Shown one piece after another: positions 48,799 through 57,818 of a stretch of 62,339 nt of DNA. The notes beneath the pieces are model-generated. The model was not told the origin of the DNA, ran no database searches, and saw only the letters and a program-made list of their open reading frames with translations. The translations under genes were made by a program, and so were the position numbers. This DNA is from Desulfosporosinus sp. OT (GTDB lineage: Bacteria; Bacillota; Desulfitobacteriia; Desulfitobacteriales; Desulfitobacteriaceae). Each line of letters starts with the position of its first letter. Position 1 is the stretch's first letter. Location of the stretch: contig NZ_AGAF01000232.1 of NCBI RefSeq assembly GCF_000224515.1, forward strand, positions 1 through 62,339, given 5' to 3'.

Positions 48799-49824
48799 CT
48801 ATTTCAAATCGCACAAAATCTGGTTGAGCACGGTTTCCCGATAAGCATCCAATTGTTCAAAATTCACAGCCTCCATATACAGTGCCTTTAGTTGAGACCT
48901 GTGTGTTTGCCAAGACGCAAGGGTCTCAATTAATTTTTCGTTGAAAGGTCTTTCCAGCCCTTGGTCAGCCAAATTTTCCGGATTACCTTGCCAAATTGCT
49001 AAATGCCTTTCCGGGAAAACAATTCCAATCACTTCATCAGGATTGAGAGGGTGCAAGACAATCTCAATCATTTGGCCTAATTGCTGTGCTTCGCGCAAGA
49101 CCCAATCTAAGGCATCCAACGTTTCATCTCCTTCAAGCCGGATTTGATCGAAATCGGTGAGGAAATGAGGCGCAAGATTAAGCCATCCTTCCGCAGTTAA
49201 GCCGTGTAGGAAATATGGATTAATGACACTTTTTTGCAAAAGCTTGATGGCATTTTCAGCGAGTGGCCAAGGCCCAGTGTGTTCTTTTTTAATTTTTAGA
49301 CGGGCAGAATTGCCTAATATCCAGGAAATATCTTCTTTTTCTATATGTGGTTTGTGTCCTCTATTCTCGATCAGCGAACTAAGTTTTGCAGCCAGCTCTT
49401 CCTCCAAGGTCATTTGAAGCCCTTGAAGCCGATTCTCAATCTTCAAAATTTGGGCCCGTTGCTTCTCTAAAATGTGTTCGTCGCAGAACATTCTAAAGTC
49501 AATAAACTTTTCGATAACACCTGGCGCCCGCCAACGCAGTGGAGAAACCTCCATAGCGTCCAACATAGCCAACCCCATACGCGGCATAATAAAGCCCGCC
49601 ATCGAATCTGGATCCCTGGCCGAACGCAAGAAATCAATGTCATAACCCCGATCCAATAATTCCAAGCCAATGACTTTTATCAAGGTCGACTTTCCTGTCC
49701 CTGGTCCTCCTAATAAGACATAAGCCCGCTGCCAACTCGGCATCATGTTCGGCAACAGAGATATGTAGCCTCTAGTAGTCATACCTTCGGCAAAGTAATG
49801 TCGCACCCCCGTCTTATTACCCAT
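48799..49824 (-). CDS. P-loop ATPase of unknown function (PRK06851-like)
   Basis: The 341-residue protein has Walker A GGPGTGKST (about 39-47) after an N-terminal RHYFAEGMTTRGYISLLP. That arrangement matches a Firmicute family I recall as PRK06851, in which an ATP-binding domain is followed by a degenerate second half. Here the second half begins near residue 180 and lacks a P-loop. The substrate is unknown. It converges with the HDOD gene. Confidence 0.7.
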   Translation of the reverse strand: MGNKTGVRHYFAEGMTTRGYISLLPNMMPSWQRAYVLLGGPGTGKSTLIKVIGLELLDRGYDIDFLRSARDPDSMAGFIMPRMGLAMLDAMEVSPLRWRAPGVIEKFIDFRMFCDEHILEKQRAQILKIENRLQGLQMTLEEELAAKLSSLIENRGHKPHIEKEDISWILGNSARLKIKKEHTGPWPLAENAIKLLQKSVINPYFLHGLTAEGWLNLAPHFLTDFDQIRLEGDETLDALDWVLREAQQLGQMIEIVLHPLNPDEVIGIVFPERHLAIWQGNPENLADQGLERPFNEKLIETLASWQTHRSQLKALYMEAVNFEQLDAYRETVLNQILCDLK

Positions 49825-49885
49825 GCTTGTTACCTCCGTCGTTTTTTATGTCAGCGTAGTTTATGCAACAACATGAACGACGGTC

Positions 49886-49920
49886 ACTAATCGTTGTTCG
49901 AGATTCGAGATTCGTGCTTC
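49886..49920. repeat. Repeat family C fragment
   Basis: TTGTTCGAGATTCGAGATTC followed by GTGCTTC is a degenerate tandem of the TTCG unit seen elsewhere in the window. Confidence 0.5.
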
Positions 49921-49947
49921 AAACTCATACCATGATTATTAATTCAT

Positions 49948-49980
49948 AAGTTTTGGGGTACCTTCGGCACCCCAAAACTT
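49948..49980. other. Stable stem-loop
   Basis: AAGTTTTGGGGTACC is closed by a TTCG tetraloop and its complement. No T-run follows. It sits after the ctpA terminator and before the P-loop gene start. Confidence 0.6.
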
Positions 49981-49997
49981 CTACTACCTAATTATTG

Positions 49998-50030
49998 AAA
50001 AGGCACGCTTTAGATTAAAAGCGTGCCTTT
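49998..50030 (-). terminator. ctpA terminator
   Basis: On the minus strand AAAGGCACGCTTT pairs with AAAGCGTGCCTTT, then TTCAAT. It is 9 nt after the ctpA stop. Confidence 0.8.
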
Positions 50031-50038
50031 CGAAATTC

Positions 50039-51220
50039 TTATTTAAGTTTCCCTTGGAGCGTCTGTAGGGCTTTTTGAAGCTGTGGATCAAAGTTAGTAT
50101 CTGTCGGAGAAATAGTAGCTTGCTGCCCTTTTTCTAGCTCTATCTTCACATCCGGTTCAATTCCTTTTTTGTGGATATCCACCTTATTTGGAGTTAGGTA
50201 TTTGGCCGTTGTTAATTTGACACTGGTTCCCCCATCCAAGGGGAAAATCGTTTGCACAATCCCTTTGCCGAATGTTTTTACTCCGACAAGGGTTGCCGTT
50301 CCTTTGTCCTTGATTGCTCCCGCCACAATTTCTGCCGCTGAAGCGCTTTCTTCGTTAACAAGCACAACCAAAGGCATTCCTAAATACGTTCCTGTTGACA
50401 TTTTTGTATCGACATTGCCTTGCTTATCCACAATATAAACAACGGGGCCTTCTGGGATAAAATAACTTGCAACCTGAACAGCGGCATTGAGCTCTCCACC
50501 GTGGTTATACCTCATATCCAAAATAAGTCCTTTGAATTTTGTGATGTTCATATTGGTCAAGGTATCCTTAAGTTCATCGCCAGTATCTGAAGCAAACTGA
50601 GAAATACTGATATAGGCGATATCCGAGTGCCCTGGCAATGCTTCCCCATCGACCGTTGGAACGGTGATATTTTCCCTCGTTAAACTCACAGTGAAGGTCT
50701 TATTCACGCTTTCTCGATAAAGGGCCAAAACTACTTTTGTTCCAGGATCTCCACGCATCAGGCCCACAGCTTTGTCTTGATCCATGCCGGCAGTTTCTGC
50801 ATCATTAATCTTGCTGACAACATCTCCCGGCTGAATACCTGCCTTACTGGCTGGCGAATTCTTAATAGGGCGCAGTACCACGAGTTTTTTAGGATCCTTT
50901 AGACTAAGGACAATTCCTACTCCACCGAACTTCCCTTCAAGCATTTGGAAAAGTTCTTGGTTCTCTTTGGCATTCAGATACGTCGAGTAGGGATCTCCCA
51001 ACTCCTCCACGATGCCTTTTGTCGCACCTTCAACAAGCTGATCTGTCGTTACTTTTTCTAAGTAGTCGCTGTGAATCAACTGCACAACGCGAACTAAGCG
51101 CCCCACATTATCTATGTTGGTAAGAATAATTCCTCCAACCATTGTGGTTACGAGTACCGAAAAAATCAGAAGGACGACTCCGACGTGTTTAGCTATTCTC
51201 TTCCAGTTCCACTCCTGCAA
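50039..51220 (-). CDS. ctpA: C-terminal processing peptidase (S41, CtpA-type)
   Basis: The 393-residue protease has an N-terminal membrane anchor (VVLLIFSVLVTTMVGGIIL), a PDZ domain (about 95-175, FGGVGIVLSLK, IQPGDVVSKIND) and the S41 core with the Ser-Lys dyad (NEESASAAEIVAGAIKD and TFGKGIVQT). It acts outside the membrane on cell-envelope proteins. It follows the EnvC-like gene in the ftsE-ftsX-envC-ctpA order common to Clostridia. Confidence 0.94.
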   Translation of the reverse strand: MQEWNWKRIAKHVGVVLLIFSVLVTTMVGGIILTNIDNVGRLVRVVQLIHSDYLEKVTTDQLVEGATKGIVEELGDPYSTYLNAKENQELFQMLEGKFGGVGIVLSLKDPKKLVVLRPIKNSPASKAGIQPGDVVSKINDAETAGMDQDKAVGLMRGDPGTKVVLALYRESVNKTFTVSLTRENITVPTVDGEALPGHSDIAYISISQFASDTGDELKDTLTNMNITKFKGLILDMRYNHGGELNAAVQVASYFIPEGPVVYIVDKQGNVDTKMSTGTYLGMPLVVLVNEESASAAEIVAGAIKDKGTATLVGVKTFGKGIVQTIFPLDGGTSVKLTTAKYLTPNKVDIHKKGIEPDVKIELEKGQQATISPTDTNFDPQLQKALQTLQGKLK

Positions 51221-51285
51221 TCAAGTCAAACCCCTTCCCTCTAGTCTAGCTCTATTATATGCTTATCCAAGTGTAGAAATACTGC

Positions 51286-52431
51286 TTATCCATCAGTTAG
51301 GGAAAAACGTAAAGGGTCCGTGGGGTTCCCGCCTTCCCGGACTTCGAAATGCAGATGTGATCCTGTACTCCACCCAGTTGAACCTACATATCCAATGACT
51401 TGGTTAGCTTGTACCGATTGACCTTCGGTCACATTCAAGCTCGACTGATGACCATAAAGCGAGGATACCCCTCCACCATGATCAATAATAATCATATTCC
51501 CATATGCTGTATTCCAGCCAGCCATTATGACGACCCCTGCTCCAGCTGCATGAATCTTCGTTCCAGACGGAGCAATAATATCGGTTCCGGTGTGCAAACT
51601 TTGTTTATGTGTAATCGGGTGAGTCCTCCAACCAAAAGGGTCACTAATTTCGTAAAAACCCGGCAGTGGCCAGGTAGAGATTGATCCACTTACTCCTCCT
51701 TTGCGCGCGGCTTGAAGTTTTCGGATCTTATCCGCCATGGCATTCGCCTCGGATTCCAAGCGCTCAATATTGTCAGCTGCCACTTGTTGGGCTTTCAGAG
51801 TCTGATCCAAGGCAATACGTTGTTGATTCTTTGTCTTGTCAAGACCGGTGCGGACAGAGGCAGCCTGGGCTTGGAGCTTGGCAGCTTGGTCCCGTCGACT
51901 TTGCAATTCAAGTGTTTTTTGAGCAATTTGTTCCTTTTGGGATTTGATATCGGTCAATATTTGGCGATCATTGTCCACTAATTTGTTAAAATACTCCATC
52001 CGAGTAACGAAATCGCTGAGATCTGAAGCCTGAAAGAGCAGTTCCAAATAGCTAACCTGCCCACTTTCATAAATTGCCCGTGCTCTTTTCCCTAGGGCGC
52101 TTTGACGGTCTTCTAGTTCTTTTTGCTTTTGATCCAATTCTTTTTGGGCGGAGAGGACTTGTGCTTGGGCTTGAGTATAAGCAGCCTGCTTTTGACTTAG
52201 AAGCGTCTGAGCAGTAGCGATTTGAGTTTCTAGGTCGGCCAATTGAGCCTTCATTTTATCGGCTGTGAAAGTTAGTTGGTTCAACTTCCCCTGAGCTTGA
52301 TTCTTTTGATCATTAACACTTTGCTTATGCTGAACAGCATCTCCAAGTTCATCGGCCCAAGAAGGCAAAGCCGAAGTTCCAAGCAAAAGAAAACTAAGTA
52401 CCACAGTCAGCATACCTTTTTTCCGGAACAA
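51286..52431 (-). CDS. EnvC-like murein hydrolase (coiled coil + M23 peptidase)
   Basis: The 381-residue secreted protein has a signal peptide (LTVVLSFLLLGTSALPSWA), a long coiled coil (about 30-250) and a LytM/M23 domain with the zinc ligands intact (HTGTDIIAPSG and HLHFEV). Unlike E. coli EnvC, it could therefore cut peptidoglycan itself. FtsEX, encoded upstream, is the expected ATP-driven controller through the coiled coil. Confidence 0.93.
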   Translation of the reverse strand: MFRKKGMLTVVLSFLLLGTSALPSWADELGDAVQHKQSVNDQKNQAQGKLNQLTFTADKMKAQLADLETQIATAQTLLSQKQAAYTQAQAQVLSAQKELDQKQKELEDRQSALGKRARAIYESGQVSYLELLFQASDLSDFVTRMEYFNKLVDNDRQILTDIKSQKEQIAQKTLELQSRRDQAAKLQAQAASVRTGLDKTKNQQRIALDQTLKAQQVAADNIERLESEANAMADKIRKLQAARKGGVSGSISTWPLPGFYEISDPFGWRTHPITHKQSLHTGTDIIAPSGTKIHAAGAGVVIMAGWNTAYGNMIIIDHGGGVSSLYGHQSSLNVTEGQSVQANQVIGYVGSTGWSTGSHLHFEVREGGNPTDPLRFSLTDG

Positions 52432-52680
52432 ACGCCCTCTCCTCCTTAATTAAAAATCTCGCAATCGTTCCTTGATTCAGCTGCAGATTTATTATGCAAC
52501 TCATATAGAGTAGTACAGATGTAGAACAAGATGAACGTAAACCAATGTCACTCTTTCCGCAACTCCCGGAATGACTTGTCTTTGACTCCAACAGGAAGTT
52601 TGAGTTAGAGCTCACCGGGATGGCGACAACCTTCATAGTTAGAAAAGACTGTTTTACACGGACTGTAAATCTCTATGTAA

Positions 52681-52718
52681 GGACGGTTCTGCGTTTTCAT
52701 GCAAGTCAAGAACCGTCC
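52681..52718. other. Stem-loop in the ftsX-envC gap
   Basis: GGACGGTTCT (52681-52690) pairs perfectly with AGAACCGTCC (52709-52718). The 537-nt gap (52432-52968) otherwise holds only a repeat B copy; I see no credible gene. Confidence 0.65.
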
Positions 52719-52859
52719 CTGCTTGCGTGCTCAAACAGCTCCACATGATTACCCAGCTTCGTCCTAACTCCCGTGGACCTCAAGCCCAGAAGAAGTTTCT
52801 TAGCTTAATGAGCACTTTAGCGGAATTGCGTCAAGCGAATAGCAATGCAGCGTGTCGAA

Positions 52860-52954
52860 TACGATAGTCTCCAGTGACGATAGTCTCCAGTGGAGACTAT
52901 CGCCGAAAGCGCACGGCCCTTAACGAATACTATCGCGCCGTAGGATGCTAAGAA
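52860..52954 (-). repeat. Intergenic repeat family B, copy 2 (with doubled palindrome)
   Basis: The reverse complement reads CTTAGCATCCTACG, a variable middle, then GGCGATAGTCTCCA / TGGAGACTATCG. The palindromic half is repeated once more (ACTGGAGACTATCGT). It is directly downstream of the ftsX stop. Confidence 0.8.
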
Positions 52955-52968
52955 ACTTCCTCCTCTCT

Positions 52969-53856
52969 CTAACCTCGGAGAAACTTCTGCAAAGATAACC
53001 CACTTCCTACGGCACCCATTGCCATGCCTGCAAGCAAAAGACCCCCAGTCACTTGGCGAAAGAGAACAATATTTTGAACGACTGGCAGAAAGGTTAATGT
53101 CGATTGAACATAGTTGATTATCCAATTATATCCTACACCGACAATACTAGCAGCTAAGGCGCCTCCTACAAGGCCTAGTGCCAACCCCTCGATAAGAAAG
53201 GGCCAACGGATAAAGCTGTTACTTGCGCCAACTAACTTCATAATCTGAATTTCGCGACGCCGGGAAAAGACATTCATTTTTACATTAATGGAGATCAACA
53301 CAATAGCTGCTATTGCAAATGCGGCGACTACTCCAAGGCCAATCCACCTTAACCACTGCGTGAATTTCAGAAGCTTGTCCACATATCCCTGTCCATAACG
53401 CACTTTGTCTACGCCCGTTAAAGCGGAAACTTCATCCGCAAGGGCCTTAACATTTTGCGGATCGGTTGCTTTAACCGTCAGCTTATCTGGGAAAGGATTG
53501 GTTCCCCCCAGATCAGTCACGAGGTTACTTTGCGCACCACCCATCGTTTTACCGAAATCAATAAGGGCTTGGTCCTTGGTCACGACGGTCACAGACGCAA
53601 CGCCTGGCATCCCTTGAATTTGGCTTTGCAAAGTCTGTAACTGATCGGGGGTTACACTGCTCTGTAAAAATGTGGCAATTTCCAACTGGGATTCAAAGGA
53701 TTTAGCCATGTTGGAAGCATTGGCCAAAAAAAACACTGAGAAACCTAAGATCACCAGAGAGACCATAACGGTTAATACCGAGGCGATGCTAAGCCAAGGA
53801 TTGCGTTTCATAGAGTTAGCCGTCTCCCGCAGAACGTAGCGAGTGGAATTAAGCGT
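52969..53856 (-). CDS. ftsX: Cell-division protein FtsX
   Basis: The 295-residue membrane protein has one N-terminal transmembrane segment, an extracellular domain, and three C-terminal segments (IGLGVVAAFAIAAIVLISI, LALGLVGGALAASIVG and the last one near the C-terminus), with the FtsX signature RRREIQIMKLVGASNSFIRWPFLIEG. It couples FtsE ATP hydrolysis to murein hydrolase activation. GGGGGGATACGGCT precedes the ATG at 53856, overlapping ftsE by 8 nt. Confidence 0.95.
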   Translation of the reverse strand, partial: TLNSTRYVLRETANSMKRNPWLSIASVLTVMVSLVILGFSVFFLANASNMAKSFESQLEIATFLQSSVTPDQLQTLQSQIQGMPGVASVTVVTKDQALIDFGKTMGGAQSNLVTDLGGTNPFPDKLTVKATDPQNVKALADEVSALTGVDKVRYGQGYVDKLLKFTQWLRWIGLGVVAAFAIAAIVLISINVKMNVFSRRREIQIMKLVGASNSFIRWPFLIEGLALGLVGGALAASIVGVGYNWIINYVQSTLTFLPVVQNIVLFRQVTGGLLLAGMAMGAVGSGLSLQKFLRG

Positions 53857-54535
53857 CATAGCCGTATCCCCCCTCTTCTTCATCCCGCGCAACCCGGCCA
53901 TTTTCTATAGCAATTACCCGTTTCTGCATCTTATTTACAATGTTTCTAGCATGGGTAGCCATGACAATCGTCGTTCCTCGCTTGTTGATATTGTAAAGTA
54001 AATCCATAATCCCCCATGCAGTTTCTGGATCTAGGTTGCCCGTTGGTTCATCGGCCACCAACAGTGCTGGATTATTAATAATTGCCCGCGCCACACAAAC
54101 ACGCTGTTGTTCCCCTCCAGATAATTCATGTGGAAAAGATTTTTCTTTGCTCGCAAGTCCGACAAGTTCTAACGTCACGCGCGTACGAGTCATAACCTCG
54201 CGTTTAGATACCCCGATTACTTCAAGCGCAAAAGCTACATTTTCAAAAACCGTTTTATTAGGCAACAATTTAAAATCCTGAAAGATTACCCCGATGCCCC
54301 GGCGCAAATAAGGCACTTCCCAATCTTTCATACGCACCAGGTTTTTACTATTGATTTGAACCTGCCCTCGCGTCGGAGTTTCATCCCTGTAAAATAATTT
54401 AATTAGAGTCGATTTACCAGCCCCGCTTGGCCCCACCAGAAAAACAAATTCCCCTTTGCCAATTTTAAGATTGACATCGACTAGGGCTCTGGCACCGTTC
54501 TGATAAATCTTGGATACATTTCTCAACTGAATCAT
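53849..54535 (-). CDS. ftsE: Cell-division ATP-binding protein FtsE
   Basis: The 228-residue ABC ATPase has GPSGAGKST, LSGGEQQRV and LLVADEPTGNLD. The ATG at 54535 follows AAGGAGGACAGT; the frame further up is not conserved. With FtsX it forms the division-site complex that drives the EnvC-like hydrolase encoded downstream. Confidence 0.96.
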   Translation of the reverse strand: MIQLRNVSKIYQNGARALVDVNLKIGKGEFVFLVGPSGAGKSTLIKLFYRDETPTRGQVQINSKNLVRMKDWEVPYLRRGIGVIFQDFKLLPNKTVFENVAFALEVIGVSKREVMTRTRVTLELVGLASKEKSFPHELSGGEQQRVCVARAIINNPALLVADEPTGNLDPETAWGIMDLLYNINKRGTTIVMATHARNIVNKMQKRVIAIENGRVARDEEEGGYGYDA

Positions 54536-54770
54536 ACTGTCCTCCTTGATTTCGCACGCCAGCCCTTTTTTCCCCATAACCCTTAATTCATTCGACACTC
54601 ATCGCGGATATCCTGTTTGTAAATCTAAGCAATCCTATGTTTGTTTACCTACTCTCCTAGAAATATGAAGGACACGGTTAAATAATTTTAAATCAAACAC
54701 TTCTAGCTATACTGGATTGGCAGATAAAGTATGTTAAGTTATGCTTTTCTGACTAGTATACGAAAGAAAA

Positions 54771-54804
54771 GACAAGCACTCTCAATGAATACTTGTCCCT
54801 TCCG
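54771..54804 (-). terminator. Probable terminator after the transketolase genes
   Basis: On the minus strand GACAAG pairs with CTTGTC around a 15-nt loop and is followed by TTTTCTTTC. It lies about 45 nt after the transketolase stop. The rest of 54536-54770 shows no gene. Confidence 0.55.
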
Positions 54805-54844
54805 TACTCTTTACATCCAAGCTAATCGTTTCTGAATAGAATTA

Positions 54845-55786
54845 TCATTGCTTTTTGGTAAGCACCTCATGGACTGCTTTGACTAAGTCCACTTTCGTCA
54901 ACCCATATTTTTCAAGAAGCTCCTGAGGAGCTCCCGATTCTCCAAAGGTATCTTTGAGCCCAATACGCACCATCGGTGTAGGCATTTTCTCGCTCAGAAC
55001 CTCAGCAACCGCGCTGCCCAACCCACCAATGATATTATGCTCTTCCGCAGTCACAACGGCTTTTGTCTGCTGGGCGACCCGAACAATAGTTTCTTCATCT
55101 AGTGGCTTCACTGAAGCAACATTAACAACGCTTACACTAATCCCCTCAGCAGCAAGCTCCGCAGCTGCTTCTAAAGCCATAGATACCATAACACCATTAG
55201 CCATGATGGCCACGTCATTCCCCTCTTTAAGAACATTCGCCTTCCCTATCTCAAAGCGGTAATCTTCTCCAAAAAGAAGTGGCACGGCTAATCGTCCCAT
55301 CCGAATATAAACAGGGCCGTTGTATTTAGCAGCAGCCAAAATCACTTGACGAGTTTCTTCCCCATCTGCAGGGACCAAAACGACCATGTTTGGGACAGCA
55401 CGCATGATGGCCACGTCTTCGATAGCCTGATGTGAGCCGCCATCCTCCCCTACAGTAATTCCAGCGTGTGTGGCTGCAATTTTAACATTTAGTTTTGGAT
55501 AGGCAATCGAGTTGCGGATTTGCTCAAAAGCACGTCCCACAGCAAAAATTGCAAAGGTACTCGCAAAGGGAATTTTACCTGCTGCAGCCAGCCCAGCTGC
55601 TGTCCCTAAGAGATTTGACTCAGCAATTCCCATATTGAAGAACCGTTCGGGATACTTTTTACCGAAGTCGGCAGTCTTGGTCGACTTCGACAGATCTGCA
55701 TCTAATACAACCACATTAGGGTTTTCAGACCCTAAATTCACAAGGGCCTTGCCATAAGCATCACGTGTCGCTATTTTATCAGCCAA
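54845..55786 (-). CDS. Transketolase, C-terminal subunit
   Basis: The 313-residue subunit carries the pyrimidine-binding and C-terminal domains (ATHAGITVGEDGGSHQAIEDVAIMR, VVTAEEHNIIGGLGSAVAEVL). It pairs with the N-terminal subunit encoded just upstream and shares an 8-nt overlap with it. The pair moves two-carbon units between sugar phosphates and links to gap/tpi products. Confidence 0.95.
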   Translation of the reverse strand: MADKIATRDAYGKALVNLGSENPNVVVLDADLSKSTKTADFGKKYPERFFNMGIAESNLLGTAAGLAAAGKIPFASTFAIFAVGRAFEQIRNSIAYPKLNVKIAATHAGITVGEDGGSHQAIEDVAIMRAVPNMVVLVPADGEETRQVILAAAKYNGPVYIRMGRLAVPLLFGEDYRFEIGKANVLKEGNDVAIMANGVMVSMALEAAAELAAEGISVSVVNVASVKPLDEETIVRVAQQTKAVVTAEEHNIIGGLGSAVAEVLSEKMPTPMVRIGLKDTFGESGAPQELLEKYGLTKVDLVKAVHEVLTKKQ

Positions 55787-56609
55787 GGTTTAACGCCTCC
55801 TCCCTTAATTCTTTCAGTGCCTGCTCCCCTTGTTCAACGCTAGGAGCATTGCCGTGCCATCCTGCTTGATTTTCCATGAAGGAAACACCTTTGCCCTTCA
55901 CCGTCTTCGCAATAATGATGGATGGCTTCCCTTTGACCTGTTTTGCCTCAGCAAACGCCGCAAGCAAAGCATCCACATCATGCCCATCGACTTCGATTAC
56001 CTGCCAGCAGAAGGAGCGCCACTTATCGGTTAATGGAGTAGAACACATGACACTATCTGTCGTTCCATCAATTTGCAATCCATTTAGATCTAAGATAGCT
56101 GTTACATTATCTAATTTGTAGTGGGCAGCCGCCATCGCAGCTTCCCAAACCTGTCCTTCCGCCATTTCGCCATCACCCAGCAACGCAAAAACCCGATAAT
56201 CTTTGCCATCCAACTTACCAGCTAGAGCCATACCATTGGCGGCCGAAAGACCTTGTCCCAAGGAACCTGTGGACATATCTACGCCTGGAGTCTTCTTCAT
56301 ATCGGGATGTCCCTGAAGCATATGACCGGCTTGGCGTAACCCTTGCAACTCCTGCTTAGGGAAGTAGCCCTTCTCGGCGAGAGCCGCATAAAGTACTGGG
56401 GCCGCATGCCCTTTAGAAAGGACAAAGCGGTCGCGGTCTGCCCACCGTGGTTCTTGCGGATTTATTCGCATTTCGCGAAAGAATAATGTGGTCACAATTT
56501 CAGCGGCAGATAAACTTCCACCGGGGTGCCCGGATTTTGAAGTTACCAGCATGGAAATTATGTCTTGACGAAGAACATTGGCTACTCGCTTTAGTTCAAT
56601 AGTTGTCAA
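55779..56609 (-). CDS. Transketolase, N-terminal subunit
   Basis: The 276-residue subunit has the thiamine-diphosphate-binding fold: SGHPGGSLSAAEIV, DRFVLSKGHAAPVLYA and the GDGEMAEGQVWEA motif. Split transketolases like this are common in Clostridia and archaea. It is translated first, then coupled to the C-terminal subunit. Confidence 0.95.
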   Translation of the reverse strand: MTTIELKRVANVLRQDIISMLVTSKSGHPGGSLSAAEIVTTLFFREMRINPQEPRWADRDRFVLSKGHAAPVLYAALAEKGYFPKQELQGLRQAGHMLQGHPDMKKTPGVDMSTGSLGQGLSAANGMALAGKLDGKDYRVFALLGDGEMAEGQVWEAAMAAAHYKLDNVTAILDLNGLQIDGTTDSVMCSTPLTDKWRSFCWQVIEVDGHDVDALLAAFAEAKQVKGKPSIIIAKTVKGKGVSFMENQAGWHGNAPSVEQGEQALKELREEALNLG

Positions 56610-56682
56610 GTGATCCCCTCCTTTACCTCGTTTAAATTAGATTTTTTATTTTTCAATTGATATTAGCTTAGCCTATTTCCTA

Positions 56683-57784
56683 CTACACCGACTTAGTCTT
56701 CTGAAGAAATGCAGCAATGAAGGCATCGATTTCCCCATCCATAACCGCCGACACATTCCCTGTTTCTACGTTGGTGCGGTGGTCCTTGACCAGGCTGTAT
56801 GGATGAAACACATAAGAACGGATCTGACTTCCCCAAGCAATCTCTTGTTGCTCGCCGCGAATTTCGGAAATTTCGCTTTCTTGCTCCTTGCGTTTAAGTT
56901 CCAGCAACTTCGCCTGCAAAACTCGCATGGCTGCAGCTTTATTCTGGATCTGCGAGCGTTCGCTCTGACACTGAACTACGACCCCTGACGGCAAATGGGT
57001 TATCCGGATAGCCGAATCTGTCTTGTTAACATGTTGCCCACCAGCCCCGCCAGATCGGTAGGTATCAACCCTCAAGTCTTCGGTATCAATTGTTATCTCG
57101 TTATCTTCCGTCACTTCCGGAATTACATCCACGGAAGCAAACGAGGTATGACGACGTCCTGATGAATCAAACGGCGAAATTCGAACTAACCGGTGCACAC
57201 CCTTTTCAGACTTGGCGTATCCATACGCATTTTCTCCACTGAAGGACAGGGTTGCACTTTTGATGCCTGCTTCCTCTCCCGGTAAAAAATCCAGTGTCTC
57301 CACTTTATATCCGTGCCGCTCTCCCCAACGTATATATAGCCGATAGAGCATTTGTACCCAATCTTGTGCTTCCGTGCCCCCGGCTCCTGCATGCAGTGTT
57401 AAGATAGCATTGTTCCGGTCATACTGCCCACTGAGTAGTATTTCTAACTCTAAAGCCTCAAACCGTCCTCGAAGGGACCTGACTTCTTGCTCAATCTCAG
57501 ACTCTAAACTCAGGTCATCTTCCTCGATCGCTAACAGCCAGAGGGTCTCTGTTTCCTCAAGTTTCCCCTCTAGTTCGTCATAGGTTTTTACTTTATTCTG
57601 ATGATATGCTAATTCTTGCATGATTTTCTGAGCTAGATCAGGATCATCCCACAAGCCAGGTCGTTGAAGATCCCTCTCCAACGAGCTAATCTTCTCTATT
57701 CGTTGAGAAACGTCAAAGGGAAACCCTCAAATCTGCCAAGCACAATGTTAACGTTTCCAGTTCTTTTTTCCAATCAGAAAGCAC
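56683..57784 (-). CDS. prfB: Peptide chain release factor 2, with programmed +1 frameshift
   Basis: The main frame (56683-57714) carries the GGQHVNKTDSAIRITH motif (the GGQ peptidyl-hydrolysis loop) and GVVVQCQSERSQ. It is missing its own start codon and is preceded by a 23-residue frame starting at GTG 57784 (site GAAGGGTGA), which ends CTT TGA at 57713-57718. Reading CTT then GAC (+1) joins them to give about 366 residues, the normal RF2 length. AGGG just upstream serves as the stimulatory element. This is the standard RF2 autoregulation. Confidence 0.95.
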
Positions 57785-57818
57785 TCTTTATTCACCCTTC
57801 CAAATTCCACTTCTACTT

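Noticed and set aside
52394-52636. 80-aa frame upstream of the EnvC-like gene
   Set aside because: It overlaps the start of that gene, has low-complexity Ser-rich content and no binding site.
52817-53125. 102-aa frame over the ftsX end
   Set aside because: It is out of frame with ftsX and runs through repeat B.
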